DNA of 64,000 bases from an alpha proteobacterium BAL199 (GCA_000171835.1 ABHC01000001.1:248001-312000), one strand, 5' to 3'; shown: positions 52,790 through 62,619, counted from the stretch's first letter. Translations and numbers: made by a program. Notes: generated by a model from the letters alone, not told the origin.

Positions 52790-53773
52790 ATGCGCATCGG
52801 CATTGTTGGGGCAGGGGCGGTCGGCGGGTTCCTGGCCGGGCATCTGGCGCGGGCCGGGACCGAGGTAGCGCTGCTGGCCCGCGGCCCGCATTTGGCGGCG
52901 CTGCGCGAGCGCGGACTGACGGTCGAAAGCCAGGGCCAGCGCTGGACCGTTCAGGTGCCGGCCTCCGATCGGGCGAGCGACCTGGGCGAGATGGACGCTG
53001 TGGTGGTCACCGCCAAGGCGCCGGCCCTGCCGGCCATCGCGGCGGCGATCGCCCCGATGCTGGGCCCCGACACGCCGGTGATCTGCGCCATGAACGGCAT
53101 TCCCTGGTGGTACGACCACGGCCGCGCCGGAGCGGCGGCGGACCGGACGATCGCAAGGCTCGACCCCGACGGTGCGATCTGGCGCGGCATCGGCCCGCAG
53201 CGGGCGATCGGCTGCGTGGTCGACTGCCCGGCCCAGGTGGTGGAGCCAGGGCTGGTGCGCCATGTCGCACCGCGTCCGGGGGCGCTGACCCTGGGCGAGC
53301 CGAAAGGCGGTACGTCGGAGCGGATGACCCGGCTGGCGGCGGTGATTGAGGCGTCCGGGATGAAGGCGCCGATGGTCGACGACATCCGTGCCGCCCTGTG
53401 GTCCAAGCTGTTCGTGAACATCTCGCGTTCGCCGCTCGGCGTGCTGACCGGTGCCACCGAGCGGGAGCTGGCGGCCGATCCCGATACTCTGTCCGTGACC
53501 TTGGCGATCATGCATGAAGCCCAGGCAGTGGCGCGGGCTCACGGGATCGAGGTCGCGATCGACGTGGAACGTCAAAGCAATCCGCAGAACCGGTCGGAGC
53601 ACCGCTCCTCCATGCTGCAGGACTGGGACCTCGGCCGGCCGATGGAGATCGACGGCATAGTGCGGGTCGTTCAGGACTTCGCCCGCGCTGCCGGCGTGCC
53701 GACGCCCACGCTTGACGTGGTGGCGACCCTGCTGGTGGCGAAGGCTCGCGGGGCCGGGATCTACGCGGGGTAG
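52790..53773 (+). CDS. 2-dehydropantoate 2-reductase-like (ApbA/PanE) protein
   Basis: 327 residues with the NADP site MRIGIVGAGAVGGFLAGHLARAG, the VTAKAPALP strand (catalytic-Lys position) and a helical C-domain (WSKLFVNISRSPLGVLTG). ketopantoate reductases use NADPH in pantothenate synthesis, but many homologues act on other 2-oxo acids; no pan genes are adjacent. GGAGGT precedes the ATG. Confidence 0.88.
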   Translation: MRIGIVGAGAVGGFLAGHLARAGTEVALLARGPHLAALRERGLTVESQGQRWTVQVPASDRASDLGEMDAVVVTAKAPALPAIAAAIAPMLGPDTPVICAMNGIPWWYDHGRAGAAADRTIARLDPDGAIWRGIGPQRAIGCVVDCPAQVVEPGLVRHVAPRPGALTLGEPKGGTSERMTRLAAVIEASGMKAPMVDDIRAALWSKLFVNISRSPLGVLTGATERELAADPDTLSVTLAIMHEAQAVARAHGIEVAIDVERQSNPQNRSEHRSSMLQDWDLGRPMEIDGIVRVVQDFARAAGVPTPTLDVVATLLVAKARGAGIYAG

Positions 53774-53787
53774 AGGCCGTCTGCGCG

Positions 53788-54177
53788 TTACTCCGCCGCC
53801 TCGCGGTTGAAGAACTTGTTCGGGCTGAGGAAGGTGCCGAGCAGCAGCGCACCGTTGCGCGACTTGGCGACGTGGCGCGAACCGGCGGGGCGCCACACGA
53901 AGTTGCCGGCGGTGGCCTCGCCTTCCTCGTCCTCGATCGAGCCTTCGAGCACGAAGGTCTGCTCGATGTCGACATGCTCGTGCAGCGGCAGCTCGGAACC
54001 GGGTGCCCATTTGAACAGCGCGGTCAGCAGGCCGGTTTCCTCGTCCTTCAGCAGGATCTTCCACTCGACGCCAGGATACGGCGTCGGCTCCCACTGCATG
54101 GCGTTAACGTCGACGTAGCGCGATGCGAGCGCGCCGAGCCCGGCGTGGTTGGCAGCCTTCGGGGTATGGGCGGTCAT
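53788..54177 (-). CDS. Cupin-domain (ChrR-like) protein
   Basis: 129 residues with one cupin: WAPGSELPLHEHVDIEQTFVLEGSIEDEEG (His-x-His and Glu ligands) and FVWRPAGSRHVAKS. Similar to the cupin part of ChrR and dioxygenase-like cupins. Divergent from lrp, which may regulate it. Confidence 0.85.
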   Translation of the reverse strand: MTAHTPKAANHAGLGALASRYVDVNAMQWEPTPYPGVEWKILLKDEETGLLTALFKWAPGSELPLHEHVDIEQTFVLEGSIEDEEGEATAGNFVWRPAGSRHVAKSRNGALLLGTFLSPNKFFNREAAE

Positions 54178-54308
54178 GATGTCCTCCCTCGGACGGGGTT
54201 GGCCTGATCCGGCGGGCCCATTGTTCCGCCGACCGCGATCAACCGCAAGTTCAATGCTGAATCAGAAATGATCTAGAAAAGTACGAGAATACCGATAATA
54301 ATCCGGCA

Positions 54309-54779
54309 ATGGACGAGATAGACCGGAAAATTATCGACATCGTGCAGTCCGACGGGCGTGTGACCAACGCTGCGCTGGCGGAGGCGACCGGCCTTTCGGT
54401 GTCGGCGGCGAACGACCGGCTGCGCCGGCTGGGCGAGCGCGGGGTGATCGTCGGCTGGGCCGCCCGCGTCGACCCTGAAGCGGTCGGGCTGGGTCTGCTG
54501 GCCTTCGTGTTCGTGCTGATCGACCGGACCGAGCACAACGCGCCGTTCCTGGCGGCGGCGGCAGCGCTGCCGGAGGTGCTCGAACTGCACCACGTCACCG
54601 GCGAGTGGTCGTACCTGCTGAAGGTCCGGGCGGCCAGTCCGCGCGCCCTGGAGGGGCTGATCAGCGACCGCATCAAGGCGATCCCTGGGGTGGCCCGCAG
54701 CCTGACCGTGATCGCGCTGTCCAGCAGCAAGGAGACCTCGGCCCTGCCGGTGGAGGCGATGCACGATGGCCGGCGCTGA
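54309..54779 (+). CDS. Lrp/AsnC-family regulator
   Basis: 156 residues: HTH (MDEIDRKIIDIVQSDGRVTNAALAEATGLSVSAANDRLRRLGERGVIVGW) and an RAM ligand domain (HHVTGEWSYLLKVRAASPRALEGLI). Lrp proteins sense amino acids; it overlaps the LysE exporter gene by 14 bp, so it most likely controls export. Confidence 0.93.
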   Translation: MDEIDRKIIDIVQSDGRVTNAALAEATGLSVSAANDRLRRLGERGVIVGWAARVDPEAVGLGLLAFVFVLIDRTEHNAPFLAAAAALPEVLELHHVTGEWSYLLKVRAASPRALEGLISDRIKAIPGVARSLTVIALSSSKETSALPVEAMHDGRR

Positions 54780-55428
54780 CCTCGCGCTGTCGGCGTCGGG
54801 CGCGTCGACCTTCCTGACCGGGCTGTTGTTCGGGCTGGCGCTTGCGATGCCGGTCGGGCCGATCGGCCTGCTGTGCATCCGGCGCAGCCTGGACGACGGC
54901 TTCGCGGTCGGCTTCGCCACCGGGTTGGGCGCGGCGGTGGCGGATGCAGGCTACGGCGCGGTGGCGGCCTTCGGATTGACCGCGGTCTCGGCCTTCCTGC
55001 TGGCCTGGCAGGGACCGCTGGCGCTGATGGGCGGGGCGTTGCTCGTCTGGCTTGGCGTCGCGTCCTGGCGCGCCCGCCCGGCGGTCGCCGCAGCATCGGC
55101 GTCGCGTGCCGGGCGGCCGATGGTGGCGTTCGCCCAGACCGTTCTGCTGACCGCCGGCAATCCGCAGACCGTACTGACCTTCGTGGCGCTGTTCGCCGGG
55201 CTCGGCCTTGCCACTTCCGCGGACGCCGGATGGCAGCGGGCGGGGGCCCTGGTGCTCGGGGTGTTTCTCGGCTCGGCTGGGTGGTGGCTGGTGCTGGCCG
55301 GCGGGGTTGCCGGCCTCCTGCGCGGCCGATTGAGCGGCCGTCGCATGCTGTGGATCAACCGAGGCGCCGGCGCGGTGATCGCCGGGTTCGGTGCGATCGC
55401 GATCGCCCGAGGGTTTGGGATGGTATGA
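54766..55428 (+). CDS. LysE-family amino-acid exporter
   Basis: 220 residues, six helices: ...FLTGLLFGLALAMPVGPIGLLCIRRSLDDGFAVGFATGLGAAVADAGYGAVAAFG and QTVLLTAGNPQTVLTF. Second LysE-family protein in the window, but only distantly similar to the one at 32960. Translationally coupled to lrp by overlap. Confidence 0.92.
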   Translation: MAGADLALSASGASTFLTGLLFGLALAMPVGPIGLLCIRRSLDDGFAVGFATGLGAAVADAGYGAVAAFGLTAVSAFLLAWQGPLALMGGALLVWLGVASWRARPAVAAASASRAGRPMVAFAQTVLLTAGNPQTVLTFVALFAGLGLATSADAGWQRAGALVLGVFLGSAGWWLVLAGGVAGLLRGRLSGRRMLWINRGAGAVIAGFGAIAIARGFGMV

Positions 55429-55534
55429 CGTCCGAGCGGTGCGCCTGCGGAACAGGTGTCTGGATTGATGCACCGTATGACGCTCAGGCCCCAATCCGCT
55501 AGGTTTCCGGCTCCCACGGCACAGGAGCCTCACC

Positions 55535-56494
55535 GTGACCAACCGCGCCCGCCTTCTGCTCTGGACCGATGCCGCCGCGCGCTATGTCGAAGCGATCGGT
55601 GCCGCCGGGCTCGCCGACCGCGTGACGGTCGACCAGTTGTCGCGCAAGGACAAGCCTTCGGCCGACCAGCTTGCGAACACCGACGCGCTGATGGCGGTCG
55701 GCGTGCCGGCCGGCATGCTGCCGGCGATGCCGAAGCTGCGCTGGGCCCAGTCGATGACGGCGGGGGTCGAGGGTTGGCTGGCGCTGCCCGACCTGCCGGC
55801 CGGCCTGACGCTGACCTGCGCGCGCGGCACCCACCGCGAGTCGATGCCGGAGAACATCATCGGCGCGCTGATGTTCGTCGCCAAGCCCTACGCGGTGAAT
55901 GCCGAGAACCAGAAGCGCCGGCAGTGGGTGCAGACCGTGGCTCAGCCGATCAACGGCAAGACGCTGGGCATCCTCGGGCTTGGCGAGATCGGCCAGGAGG
56001 TGGCGCGGATCGCCGCCGCCCTGGGCATGCGGGTGATCGGCACCAAGCGCCGCCCGCAGCCGATGGACCATGTGACCGAAGTTCTGCCGCCGGAACGGAC
56101 CGACGAGGTGCTGGCGCAATCCGACTTCGTGCTGCTGCTGCTGCCGGCGACGCCGGAGACCGACAGCCTGATGAACGCCGAGCGGCTGGCAATGATGAAG
56201 CCGAGCGCGTGGCTGCTGAACTTCGGCCGCGGCCATCTGATCGACGACGATGCCCTGATCGCCGCGGCGAAGGCCAAGACCATCGCGGGCGCAGTGCTCG
56301 ACGTGTACCGCCAGGAGCCGCTGCCGGCCGACCACCCGTTCTGGATCACCGACGGCATCGTGGTGTTGCCGCACATCGGCGGCCCGCACCCGCAGCGCGA
56401 TTCGATCGTCGCGAAGCTGTTTGTGGAGAACCTGCGCCGCTTCCTCGACGGTGAGACGCTGAAGGAAGTGGTGGACCGCGCCGCCGGTTACTGA
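55535..56494 (+). CDS. D-2-hydroxyacid dehydrogenase
   Basis: 319 residues. NAD site LGILGLGEIGQEVARIAAALG, catalytic Arg in LLNFGRGHLIDDDALI, Glu in QEPLPADHPFW and His in LPHIGGPH. It reduces a 2-oxoacid or oxidises a D-hydroxyacid. GTG at 55535 is the start. A rhodanese gene follows after 48 bp. Confidence 0.9.
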   Translation: MTNRARLLLWTDAAARYVEAIGAAGLADRVTVDQLSRKDKPSADQLANTDALMAVGVPAGMLPAMPKLRWAQSMTAGVEGWLALPDLPAGLTLTCARGTHRESMPENIIGALMFVAKPYAVNAENQKRRQWVQTVAQPINGKTLGILGLGEIGQEVARIAAALGMRVIGTKRRPQPMDHVTEVLPPERTDEVLAQSDFVLLLLPATPETDSLMNAERLAMMKPSAWLLNFGRGHLIDDDALIAAAKAKTIAGAVLDVYRQEPLPADHPFWITDGIVVLPHIGGPHPQRDSIVAKLFVENLRRFLDGETLKEVVDRAAGY

Positions 56495-56542
56495 TCGAGT
56501 CGGCGCAACCCGTTCGACGCCATCCTGACCCAGGAGATCGCC

Positions 56543-56920
56543 ATGAAGACCGTCAAGCAGATGCTCGCCGAGGCCGAAGCCGCGGTGCCGTGGATCAGCC
56601 CCGAGGAGGCCAAGGGCCTGGTCGGCAAGCCCGACGTGCTGTTCCTCGACGTGCGCGAACCGGCCGAGGTGGCGACCTCCGGCAAGGTACCGGGAGCGGT
56701 CGCCATCCCGCGCGGCTTGGTGGAGTTCCGCGCCGACCCGGAGTCCGCGCTGCACGAAGCGGCGTTCGACCGGGCCAAGACCGTGGTCGCCTACTGCGCG
56801 TCCGGCGGCCGCTCGGCCCTGGTCGGCAAGACGCTGAAGGACATGGGCTACGCCAACGTCCGCAACCTCGGCGGCTTCAAGGGCTGGGTCGACGCCGGCG
56901 GCGAGGTCGAGAAGGGTTGA
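56543..56920 (+). CDS. Rhodanese-like sulfurtransferase
   Basis: 125 residues, single rhodanese domain: DVLFLDVREPAEVATSGKVPGAVAIPRG and the active loop YCASGGRSA with Cys85. GGAGA precedes the ATG. Moves sulfane sulfur; the partner is unknown. Confidence 0.92.
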   Translation: MKTVKQMLAEAEAAVPWISPEEAKGLVGKPDVLFLDVREPAEVATSGKVPGAVAIPRGLVEFRADPESALHEAAFDRAKTVVAYCASGGRSALVGKTLKDMGYANVRNLGGFKGWVDAGGEVEKG

Positions 56921-57049
56921 GTTTCAAGCCGGCCGGCCATACGTGAACATTAAGGCGGCCTCGGACAGCGGCGGGGAGTTGCGTCGGCGAGTCGATTCGC
57001 GCCATCCGGAGTGGTCGCTACGGAGGTAGCTAGTACGTGGGGGGCCAGA

Positions 57050-57457
57050 GTGTCGGGAACGATTCGAGCCACGGTCGTCGACAGGCTGGACCTCTCGGTT
57101 TTCGAAGTTTCGGGGCGTGCGCCGGTCGATGAGTATGTTCGAGTAATCGAAACCCACTTCCCAATCCACAAGTCGAAGAATGCGCTTTGGGATCTGACGC
57201 AGGCAGACCTGAGCGATCTGGACAAGAGCGGTATTTCCAGGATCGTGGACTCGGCCAACGTGGTCGCTCGCTACCGTGACGCTGGTGGCCGGACGGCGAT
57301 CGTTGCCACGCGGGATGTCGAGCGGGTGCTGTTGAAGATCTACTCCAGCTTGAATGAGCTGCAGGGCTCGACCATCACCTACCGGGTCTACGATGATCTG
57401 GACGACGCGCTTGCCTGGTTCGAGCCCGACTATCGTCCAATGAACCGAATGCCGTAG
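57050..57457 (+). CDS. STAS/SpoIIAA-like hypothetical protein
   Basis: 135 residues from GTG 57050; GTG 57011 would add 13 residues. Pattern of alternating strands and helices (YVRVIETHFPIHKSKNALWDLTQADLSDLDKSGISRIV, RTAIVATRDVERVLLKIYSSLNE, TYRVYDDLDDALAWF) resembles SpoIIAA-like single-domain proteins. No function can be assigned. The surrounding bases are slightly less GC-rich. Confidence 0.6.
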   Translation: MSGTIRATVVDRLDLSVFEVSGRAPVDEYVRVIETHFPIHKSKNALWDLTQADLSDLDKSGISRIVDSANVVARYRDAGGRTAIVATRDVERVLLKIYSSLNELQGSTITYRVYDDLDDALAWFEPDYRPMNRMP

Positions 57458-57481
57458 GGCCTTCGCCAATCGCTGCGGCCT

Positions 57482-58294
57482 TTAACCGATCTGCGAGGAC
57501 AGGCCGCCGTCGACCGGCATGATCAGGCTGGTGATGTACTGGGCCTCGTCCGAGGCCAGGAACACCGCGGCGTTCGCCACGTCCCAGGCGGTGCCCATGC
57601 GGCGCAGCAGCGGCACCCGGTCGTCGCGTTCGCGGCGCACGGTGTCGCGATCGACGTTGCGTTCCCGCGCCCGCCGCTCGATCGCCATCGGGGTATCGAT
57701 CAGGCCGGGCAGGATGGCGTTGGCGCGGATGCCGAACTCGGCGTTCTCCAGCGCCAGATGGTGGGTCATGGTGTTCACCGCCCCCTTGCCGGTCTTGTAG
57801 GCGATGCCGGAGCGCTGGCCGGGCTCGCGCCGGGCGCAGATCGAGGCGATCGACGACACGTTCAGGATGACGCCCGACCGCTGCTGGCGCATCACCGGCA
57901 GGACGTGCTTGCAGGTCATGAACATGCCCTTGAGGTTCATCGCGAACAGCTGGTCCCAGATCCCCGCGTCCATCTCGGTGGTGGCGGCGTCGCCCTGGGA
58001 GCGGCCGACGTTGTTGTGCAGGATGTCGATCCGGCCGTAGCGCTCCACGCAGGTCGCGGCGATCGCCCGGCAGTCGTCCTCGCTGGTGATGTCGGCGACC
58101 AGTACCGACGCGATGCCGTCCGACTCGGCAATGATCCGTCCGGTCTCATCCGCCGCGTCCTTGTTCAGGTCGACCAGCAGCACCTTTGCGCCCTCCTGCG
58201 CGAACCGGATCGCGGTCGCCCGGCCGTTGCCCATGGTCTCGCCCGGCTGCTGGCCGGCGCCGACCACGATCGCCACCTTGTTCCGAAGACGCAT
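57482..58294 (-). CDS. SDR-family oxidoreductase
   Basis: 270 residues. NAD(P) site NKVAIVVGAGQQPGETMGNGRA, LHNNVGRS, catalytic Ser in NVSSIASI and Tyr-x-x-x-Lys in AYKTGKGAV, and PGLIDTPM. Classical SDR. ATG 58294 gives the standard start; the upstream frame is spurious. Last ordinary chromosomal gene before the mobile region; a CAAACC-N5-GGTTTG repeat (58335-58351) lies upstream. Confidence 0.92.
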   Translation of the reverse strand: MRLRNKVAIVVGAGQQPGETMGNGRATAIRFAQEGAKVLLVDLNKDAADETGRIIAESDGIASVLVADITSEDDCRAIAATCVERYGRIDILHNNVGRSQGDAATTEMDAGIWDQLFAMNLKGMFMTCKHVLPVMRQQRSGVILNVSSIASICARREPGQRSGIAYKTGKGAVNTMTHHLALENAEFGIRANAILPGLIDTPMAIERRARERNVDRDTVRRERDDRVPLLRRMGTAWDVANAAVFLASDEAQYITSLIMPVDGGLSSQIG

Positions 58295-58507
58295 GGCTTG
58301 TTCCTTTCCTGTGCTTGCATTTCTTAAATTTCCGCAAACCGTGGTGGTTTGTTTCGTCCAAGCTTCGTATTGAGCGGTATCGTTGGAGAATGCCTTACCC
58401 GCCAAACTCCTAGTGAGCGGGCGTGACATCAAAAAGAATGCGCAGCGAGATGCTGAAGGTACAGAGCACGAGATTTCGCACAGAATTCGAGCACGTAGTC
58501 GCTGCTA

Positions 58508-59656
58508 GTGGATAAAATCCGACATTAGAATCCCGCTCAGGATTCCCGCGGGTTCGGTGGCGTGCGAGTCTGGGGCATGCGCACCGGGATCAGCTTCACC
58601 GTCAGTACCGCCGATCGCGCCCGCCTGGAGGCGATCGTGGCGGACCGCAACAGCCCGCAAAAGCACGTCTGGCGCTGCCGGATCGTGCTGCTCACCGCCG
58701 CGGGCCTGGGCACCAACGCGATCATGCGCGAGGCCGGGGTCGCCAAGACGGCGGTCTGGCGCTGGCAGGAGCGCTTCGCCGCCGAAGGCGTGGACGGGCT
58801 GCTGCGGGACAAGACGCGCCCGTCGCGGATCCCGCCGCTGGACCCCTCGGTGGCCGAGCGCGTCGTCGCCCTGACCCTGACCGATCCGCCCGGCGAGACG
58901 ACCCACTGGACCGCCGCAACGATGGCGGCACAGACCGGCATCTCGGTTAGTTCGGTGCAGCGGATCTGGCGTGCTCACGGTTTGGCCCCGCATCGGATCC
59001 GGCAGTTCAAGCTCTCGAACGACCCGGAGTTCGTGACCAAGCTGCGCGACGTGGTCGGGCTCTATGTCGACCCGCCGGCCCACGCCATCGTGCTCAGCGT
59101 CGACGAGAAGAGCCAGATCCAGGCGCTCGACCGCACCCAGCCCGGCCTGCCGCTGAAGAAGGGCCGCGCCGGCACCATGACCCACGACTACAAGCGCCAT
59201 GGCACCACCACCTTGTTCGCTGCCCTCAACGTGCTCGACGGCACCGTCATCGGCCGCAACATGCAGCGTCACCGCCACCAGGAGTTCATCCGCTTCCTCA
59301 ACCACATCGAGGCCCAGGTTCCGGCCGGCAAGGTGATCCACGCCGTCCTCGACAACTACGCCGCCCACAAGCACCCCAAGGTCCGCGCCTGGCTGCACCG
59401 CCATCCCCGCTGGACCTTCCACTTCGTGCCGACCTCATGTTCCTGGCTCAACGCCGTCGAAGGCTTCTTCGCCAGGCTCGCCAAGCGCCGCCTCAAGCGC
59501 GGCGTCTTCCGCTCTGTCGCCGACCTCCAGGCCGCCATCAACCGCTTCCTCGACGAGCACAACGCCTCAGATCCGAAGCCCTTCAACTGGACAGCCGATC
59601 CCGACAAAATCATCGCCGCCGTCAGGCGTGGGCACCAAGTGTTGGATTCTATCCAC
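58508..59656 (+). mobile_element. IS630-family insertion sequence, apparently complete
   Basis: 1149 bp bounded by 16-bp inverted repeats: left GTGGATAAAATCCGAC, right (reverse complement) GTGGATAGAATCCAAC, 14 of 16 identical. Each end is flanked by TA (58506-58507, 59657-59658), the IS630 target duplication. One transposase gene fills the element. Confidence 0.9.
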
Positions 59657-59659
59657 TAG
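58577..59659 (+). CDS. IS630-family transposase
   Basis: 360 residues from ATG 58577 (GTG 58562 is alternative). N-terminal HTH (GLGTNAIMREAGVAKTAVWRWQERFAAEGVDGL), then the DDE catalytic domain: VLSVDEKSQIQALDRTQPGLP, HAVLDNYAAHKHPKV and TSCSWLNAVEGFFARLAKRRL. Intact, presumably active. Its stop codon TAG uses the TA of the target duplication plus one base of flanking DNA. Confidence 0.95.
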   Translation: MRTGISFTVSTADRARLEAIVADRNSPQKHVWRCRIVLLTAAGLGTNAIMREAGVAKTAVWRWQERFAAEGVDGLLRDKTRPSRIPPLDPSVAERVVALTLTDPPGETTHWTAATMAAQTGISVSSVQRIWRAHGLAPHRIRQFKLSNDPEFVTKLRDVVGLYVDPPAHAIVLSVDEKSQIQALDRTQPGLPLKKGRAGTMTHDYKRHGTTTLFAALNVLDGTVIGRNMQRHRHQEFIRFLNHIEAQVPAGKVIHAVLDNYAAHKHPKVRAWLHRHPRWTFHFVPTSCSWLNAVEGFFARLAKRRLKRGVFRSVADLQAAINRFLDEHNASDPKPFNWTADPDKIIAAVRRGHQVLDSIH

Positions 59660-59709
59660 CGAAGCAAAGTCGCAGTGGGCAGGCTTATGCGTGAACACGC
59701 TCGAGGTTC

Positions 59710-60457
59710 TTAGATCGTCGCGGCTCTCCAGTCTTTGTAGGTGGAATCGCAGTAAGGATGCGCGACTTGGGCGTTGGACATATCGCCTGCGCCACCGTCT
59801 CGTACGGGAATCTTATGGTCGAAGTGCACCGAGTTTTTGTGAACCAGACCGCCGCAAACGCCGCACCGGGTCCCGTTGGGTAACGCCGCGGCAAAGAATG
59901 CTGCCGTCTTGGTGCCGGAACTAAACGCGTGTTTGGTTTTGGCGGAGGCTTCACGCACTCCAGACGGGCGAGGAACCGTCAAAAAAGTGAAGTTGAGGTC
60001 ATTTGCAAAAGCTGACTGTATATCTACGGCAGACTTCCCGCTCCATAGCCCCTCTAAAATGCGGTCATAGTAGACTTGGAGCCACGGTAGGCTGCGACCG
60101 CCGCTTCCGAATTTATGGATGAGCAGGCTCATCGCCTCTTTGCGCGCTACTAGAAAACTCTCGAATCCCTCACGGACGCGAGTGAAGTCGTTAAGCTTTT
60201 TTCTGGTGGCCAGCGATTCCAACACATTCGATATTGCCAGAAACGCAGTTGGTTGGAACGTGCCGCTCCTTGTGTAGAAATACACAACCGGATGCACCCC
60301 CAGTGAGCCTGGACTGTCCCCGGTGATGCGGGCAATGCGGCGCTGCACGGCCTTGAGATAGGCAATGGTCGAATCACCATCTTCGTCCGACGGCAATTGT
60401 TCCCGCAGTTCCTTCTTTGCGGTGGTGTCCGCCACGTCCACGCCATTTGCGTGATTG
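59710..60457 (-). pseudogene. HNH nuclease gene, C-terminal fragment
   Basis: About 249 codons from the IS91 junction to TAA 59710. The end has an HNH module: CGVCGGLVHKNSVHFDHKIPVRDGG...NAQVAHPYCDSTYKDW with Cys pairs and the His-Asn-His framework. The 5' side stops at 60457, where IS91 begins; the fragment at 62957-63512 continues the same frame. GC content is visibly lower than in the neighbours. Open frame upstream of 60457 is antisense to the IS91 genes. Confidence 0.85.
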
Positions 60458-60562
60458 AACGAACCCGCTGTCGCGGGAAGTAGGGGGCGGTGACCCGTGG
60501 AGGTCCCCTGTCTGGAATGATGGCGGTTGCAAGCAGCCTCATCACCAGACAGGAGCACCCCG

Positions 60563-61422
60563 ATGGCCGAGTTGAGCCCTCTACGCCGTCGCATGATCGA
60601 GGACATGACGGTCCGTAATCTGTCGCCGGCGACGCAACGATCCTATGTCCTTGCAGTATCGAAGTTCAGCCGGTATTTCGACCGATCGCCGGACCGTCTG
60701 GGTCTGGAGGATGTGCGTGCCTTCCAGGTCCACCTGGTGTCGACCGGGATCTCGTGGGCAGCGCTGAACCAGACGGTCTGTGCGTTGCGGTTCTTCTACG
60801 GCGTGACGCTCGGGCACGGGGAGATCCCGGAGCGCATTCCCTACGCACGCGAACCGCGCAATCTGCCGGTGGTGCTGAGCGCCGACGAGGTGGTGCGGTT
60901 CCTGGAGGCGGTTGCGAGCCTGAAGAGCCGGGCGGCGCTGACGACGGCCTACGCGGCTGGGTTGCGGGTGTCGGAAGTGGTCGCTCTGCGGGTCGGCGAC
61001 GTCGACAGCGGGCGGATGGTGATCCGGGTCGAGCACGGCAAGGGTGGCAAGGACCGCTACGTCATGTTGTCGGCGCAGTTGCTCGGCATTCTGCGAACCT
61101 ATTGGCGGCTGGCGCGTCCCGAGCACTGGCTGTTCCCCGGTCGCGAGGCGAGCAAGCCGATCGACGTCCAGGTGCTGCACGCCGCCTGCCGATCGGCTCG
61201 TGCTGCTGCGGGGTTGGACAAGCGGGTGACGGTGCACACCCTGCGGCACAGCTTCGCCACCACCTGCTGGAGAGCGGCACCGACATCCGCATCATCCAGG
61301 TCCTGCTCGGGCACGCCAACCTGTCGACCACGGCACGCTACACGCAGGTCTCGAACGGGCTGATCCGGCGGACCGAGAGCCCGCTCGACCGGCTGGCGCT
61401 GGAGGTGGTGCCTCCCGCCTGA
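60563..61422 (+). pseudogene. Tyrosine recombinase (XerC-like) of the IS91 element, frameshifted
   Basis: Starts [29 protein letters not shown]; core-binding domain and catalytic AGLRVSE, GKGGKDR and HTLRHSFAT are in one frame, but after about base 61260 the sequence [29 protein letters not shown] (with the nucleophile Tyr) is in another frame. GCCACCACCTG lacks one C relative to the expected GCCACCCACCTG. As it stands the recombinase loses its last two catalytic motifs. Confidence 0.85.
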
Positions 61423-61431
61423 CCGGGCGTC

Positions 61432-62619
61432 ATGCCTCCGGGTCTGGAGTTGGCGGACGTGTTCCGCCGGCACGGCGATGCCTATCGCCGCGCGCATGAC
61501 GGTCACCTGGGCCGGGTCGAGCGGCGGGTGATGAGCGCCGTCGAGCTGTGCCGCACCGCGGCACTCGGCGGCCATGTCGAGCAGTGTCGGGACTGCGGCA
61601 CCGTCCGTCACGCCTACAACTCCTGCCGCAACCGGCACTGCCCGAAGTGCCAGGGCCAGGCGCGTGCCGAGTGGCTCGCCGCCCGTCAGGCCGAGCTGCT
61701 GCCGGTGGGATATTTCCACGTCGTCTTCACCATGCCGCCGGCAGCCGCGGAGATCGCCTTCCAGAACAAGGCGGCTGTCTACGCCATCCTGTTCCGGGCG
61801 GCGGCCGAGACGTTGCGCGTGGTCGCTGCCGATCCCCGCCACCTCGGCGCCGAGCTCGGCGTCGTCGCGGTGCTGCACACCTGGGGCCAGACCCTCCACC
61901 ATCACCCGCACGTCCATTGCGTCGTGCCGGGCGGCGGCCCGTCGCTCGACGGCACGCGTTGGGTGGCGTGCCGGCCCGGGTTCTTCCTGCCGGTGCGGGT
62001 GCTGTCCCGGGTGTTCCGGCGGCTGTTCCTGGCCGAGTTGCAGGCCGCCTTCGAGGCCGGCGGACTGGGCTTCTTCGGCGACCTCGCCGGGCTCGCCGAG
62101 CCCGCCGCCTTCACCCGCCGGCTGCGTGAGCTGCGGGGCGTAGAGTGGGTGGTCTACGCCAAGCCGCCGTTCGGCGGCCCCGCCCAGGTCCTGGCCTATC
62201 TCGGTCGCTACACCCACCGGGTCGCGATCGCCAACTCGCGGCTGCTCGACGTCACCGACCGCCAGGTCGCCTTCCGTTGGCGCGACTACCGCCATCACGG
62301 CAAGGCAAAGGTCATGACCCTCGACGCCGACGAGTTCATCCGCCGCTTCCTGCTGCACACCCTGCCCGACGGCTTCCACCGCATCCGCCACTACGGCTTC
62401 CTCGCCAACGGTCATCGCGCCGACAAGCTAGCGCTCTGCCGCACGCTGCTCGCCGCACCGGCGCCCAAACCGGATCCATCGCCGACCGAAGACGCGGCTG
62501 TCACAGATCGCAACCACTGCTGCCCGTGCTGCGGCAGCACCGCGATAAGCCGCACCATCCTGCCGGGGTCGTGGCGATCACCGCCTGCGCGGCCGTCCTT
62601 CTGGAACGACACATCATGA
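61432..62619 (+). CDS. IS91-family HUH transposase
   Basis: 395 residues. N-terminal zinc-binding region CRDCGTVRHAYNSCRNRHCPKCQG, HUH motif HPHVH (158-162), catalytic Tyr in YLGRYTHRVAI (Tyr260 or Tyr256), and a C-terminal CCPCCGST. It nicks at oriIS and transposes by rolling circle. It starts 9 bp after the recombinase stop. The last 30 residues are atypical but length is near normal. Confidence 0.93.
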   Translation: MPPGLELADVFRRHGDAYRRAHDGHLGRVERRVMSAVELCRTAALGGHVEQCRDCGTVRHAYNSCRNRHCPKCQGQARAEWLAARQAELLPVGYFHVVFTMPPAAAEIAFQNKAAVYAILFRAAAETLRVVAADPRHLGAELGVVAVLHTWGQTLHHHPHVHCVVPGGGPSLDGTRWVACRPGFFLPVRVLSRVFRRLFLAELQAAFEAGGLGFFGDLAGLAEPAAFTRRLRELRGVEWVVYAKPPFGGPAQVLAYLGRYTHRVAIANSRLLDVTDRQVAFRWRDYRHHGKAKVMTLDADEFIRRFLLHTLPDGFHRIRHYGFLANGHRADKLALCRTLLAAPAPKPDPSPTEDAAVTDRNHCCPCCGSTAISRTILPGSWRSPPARPSFWNDTS

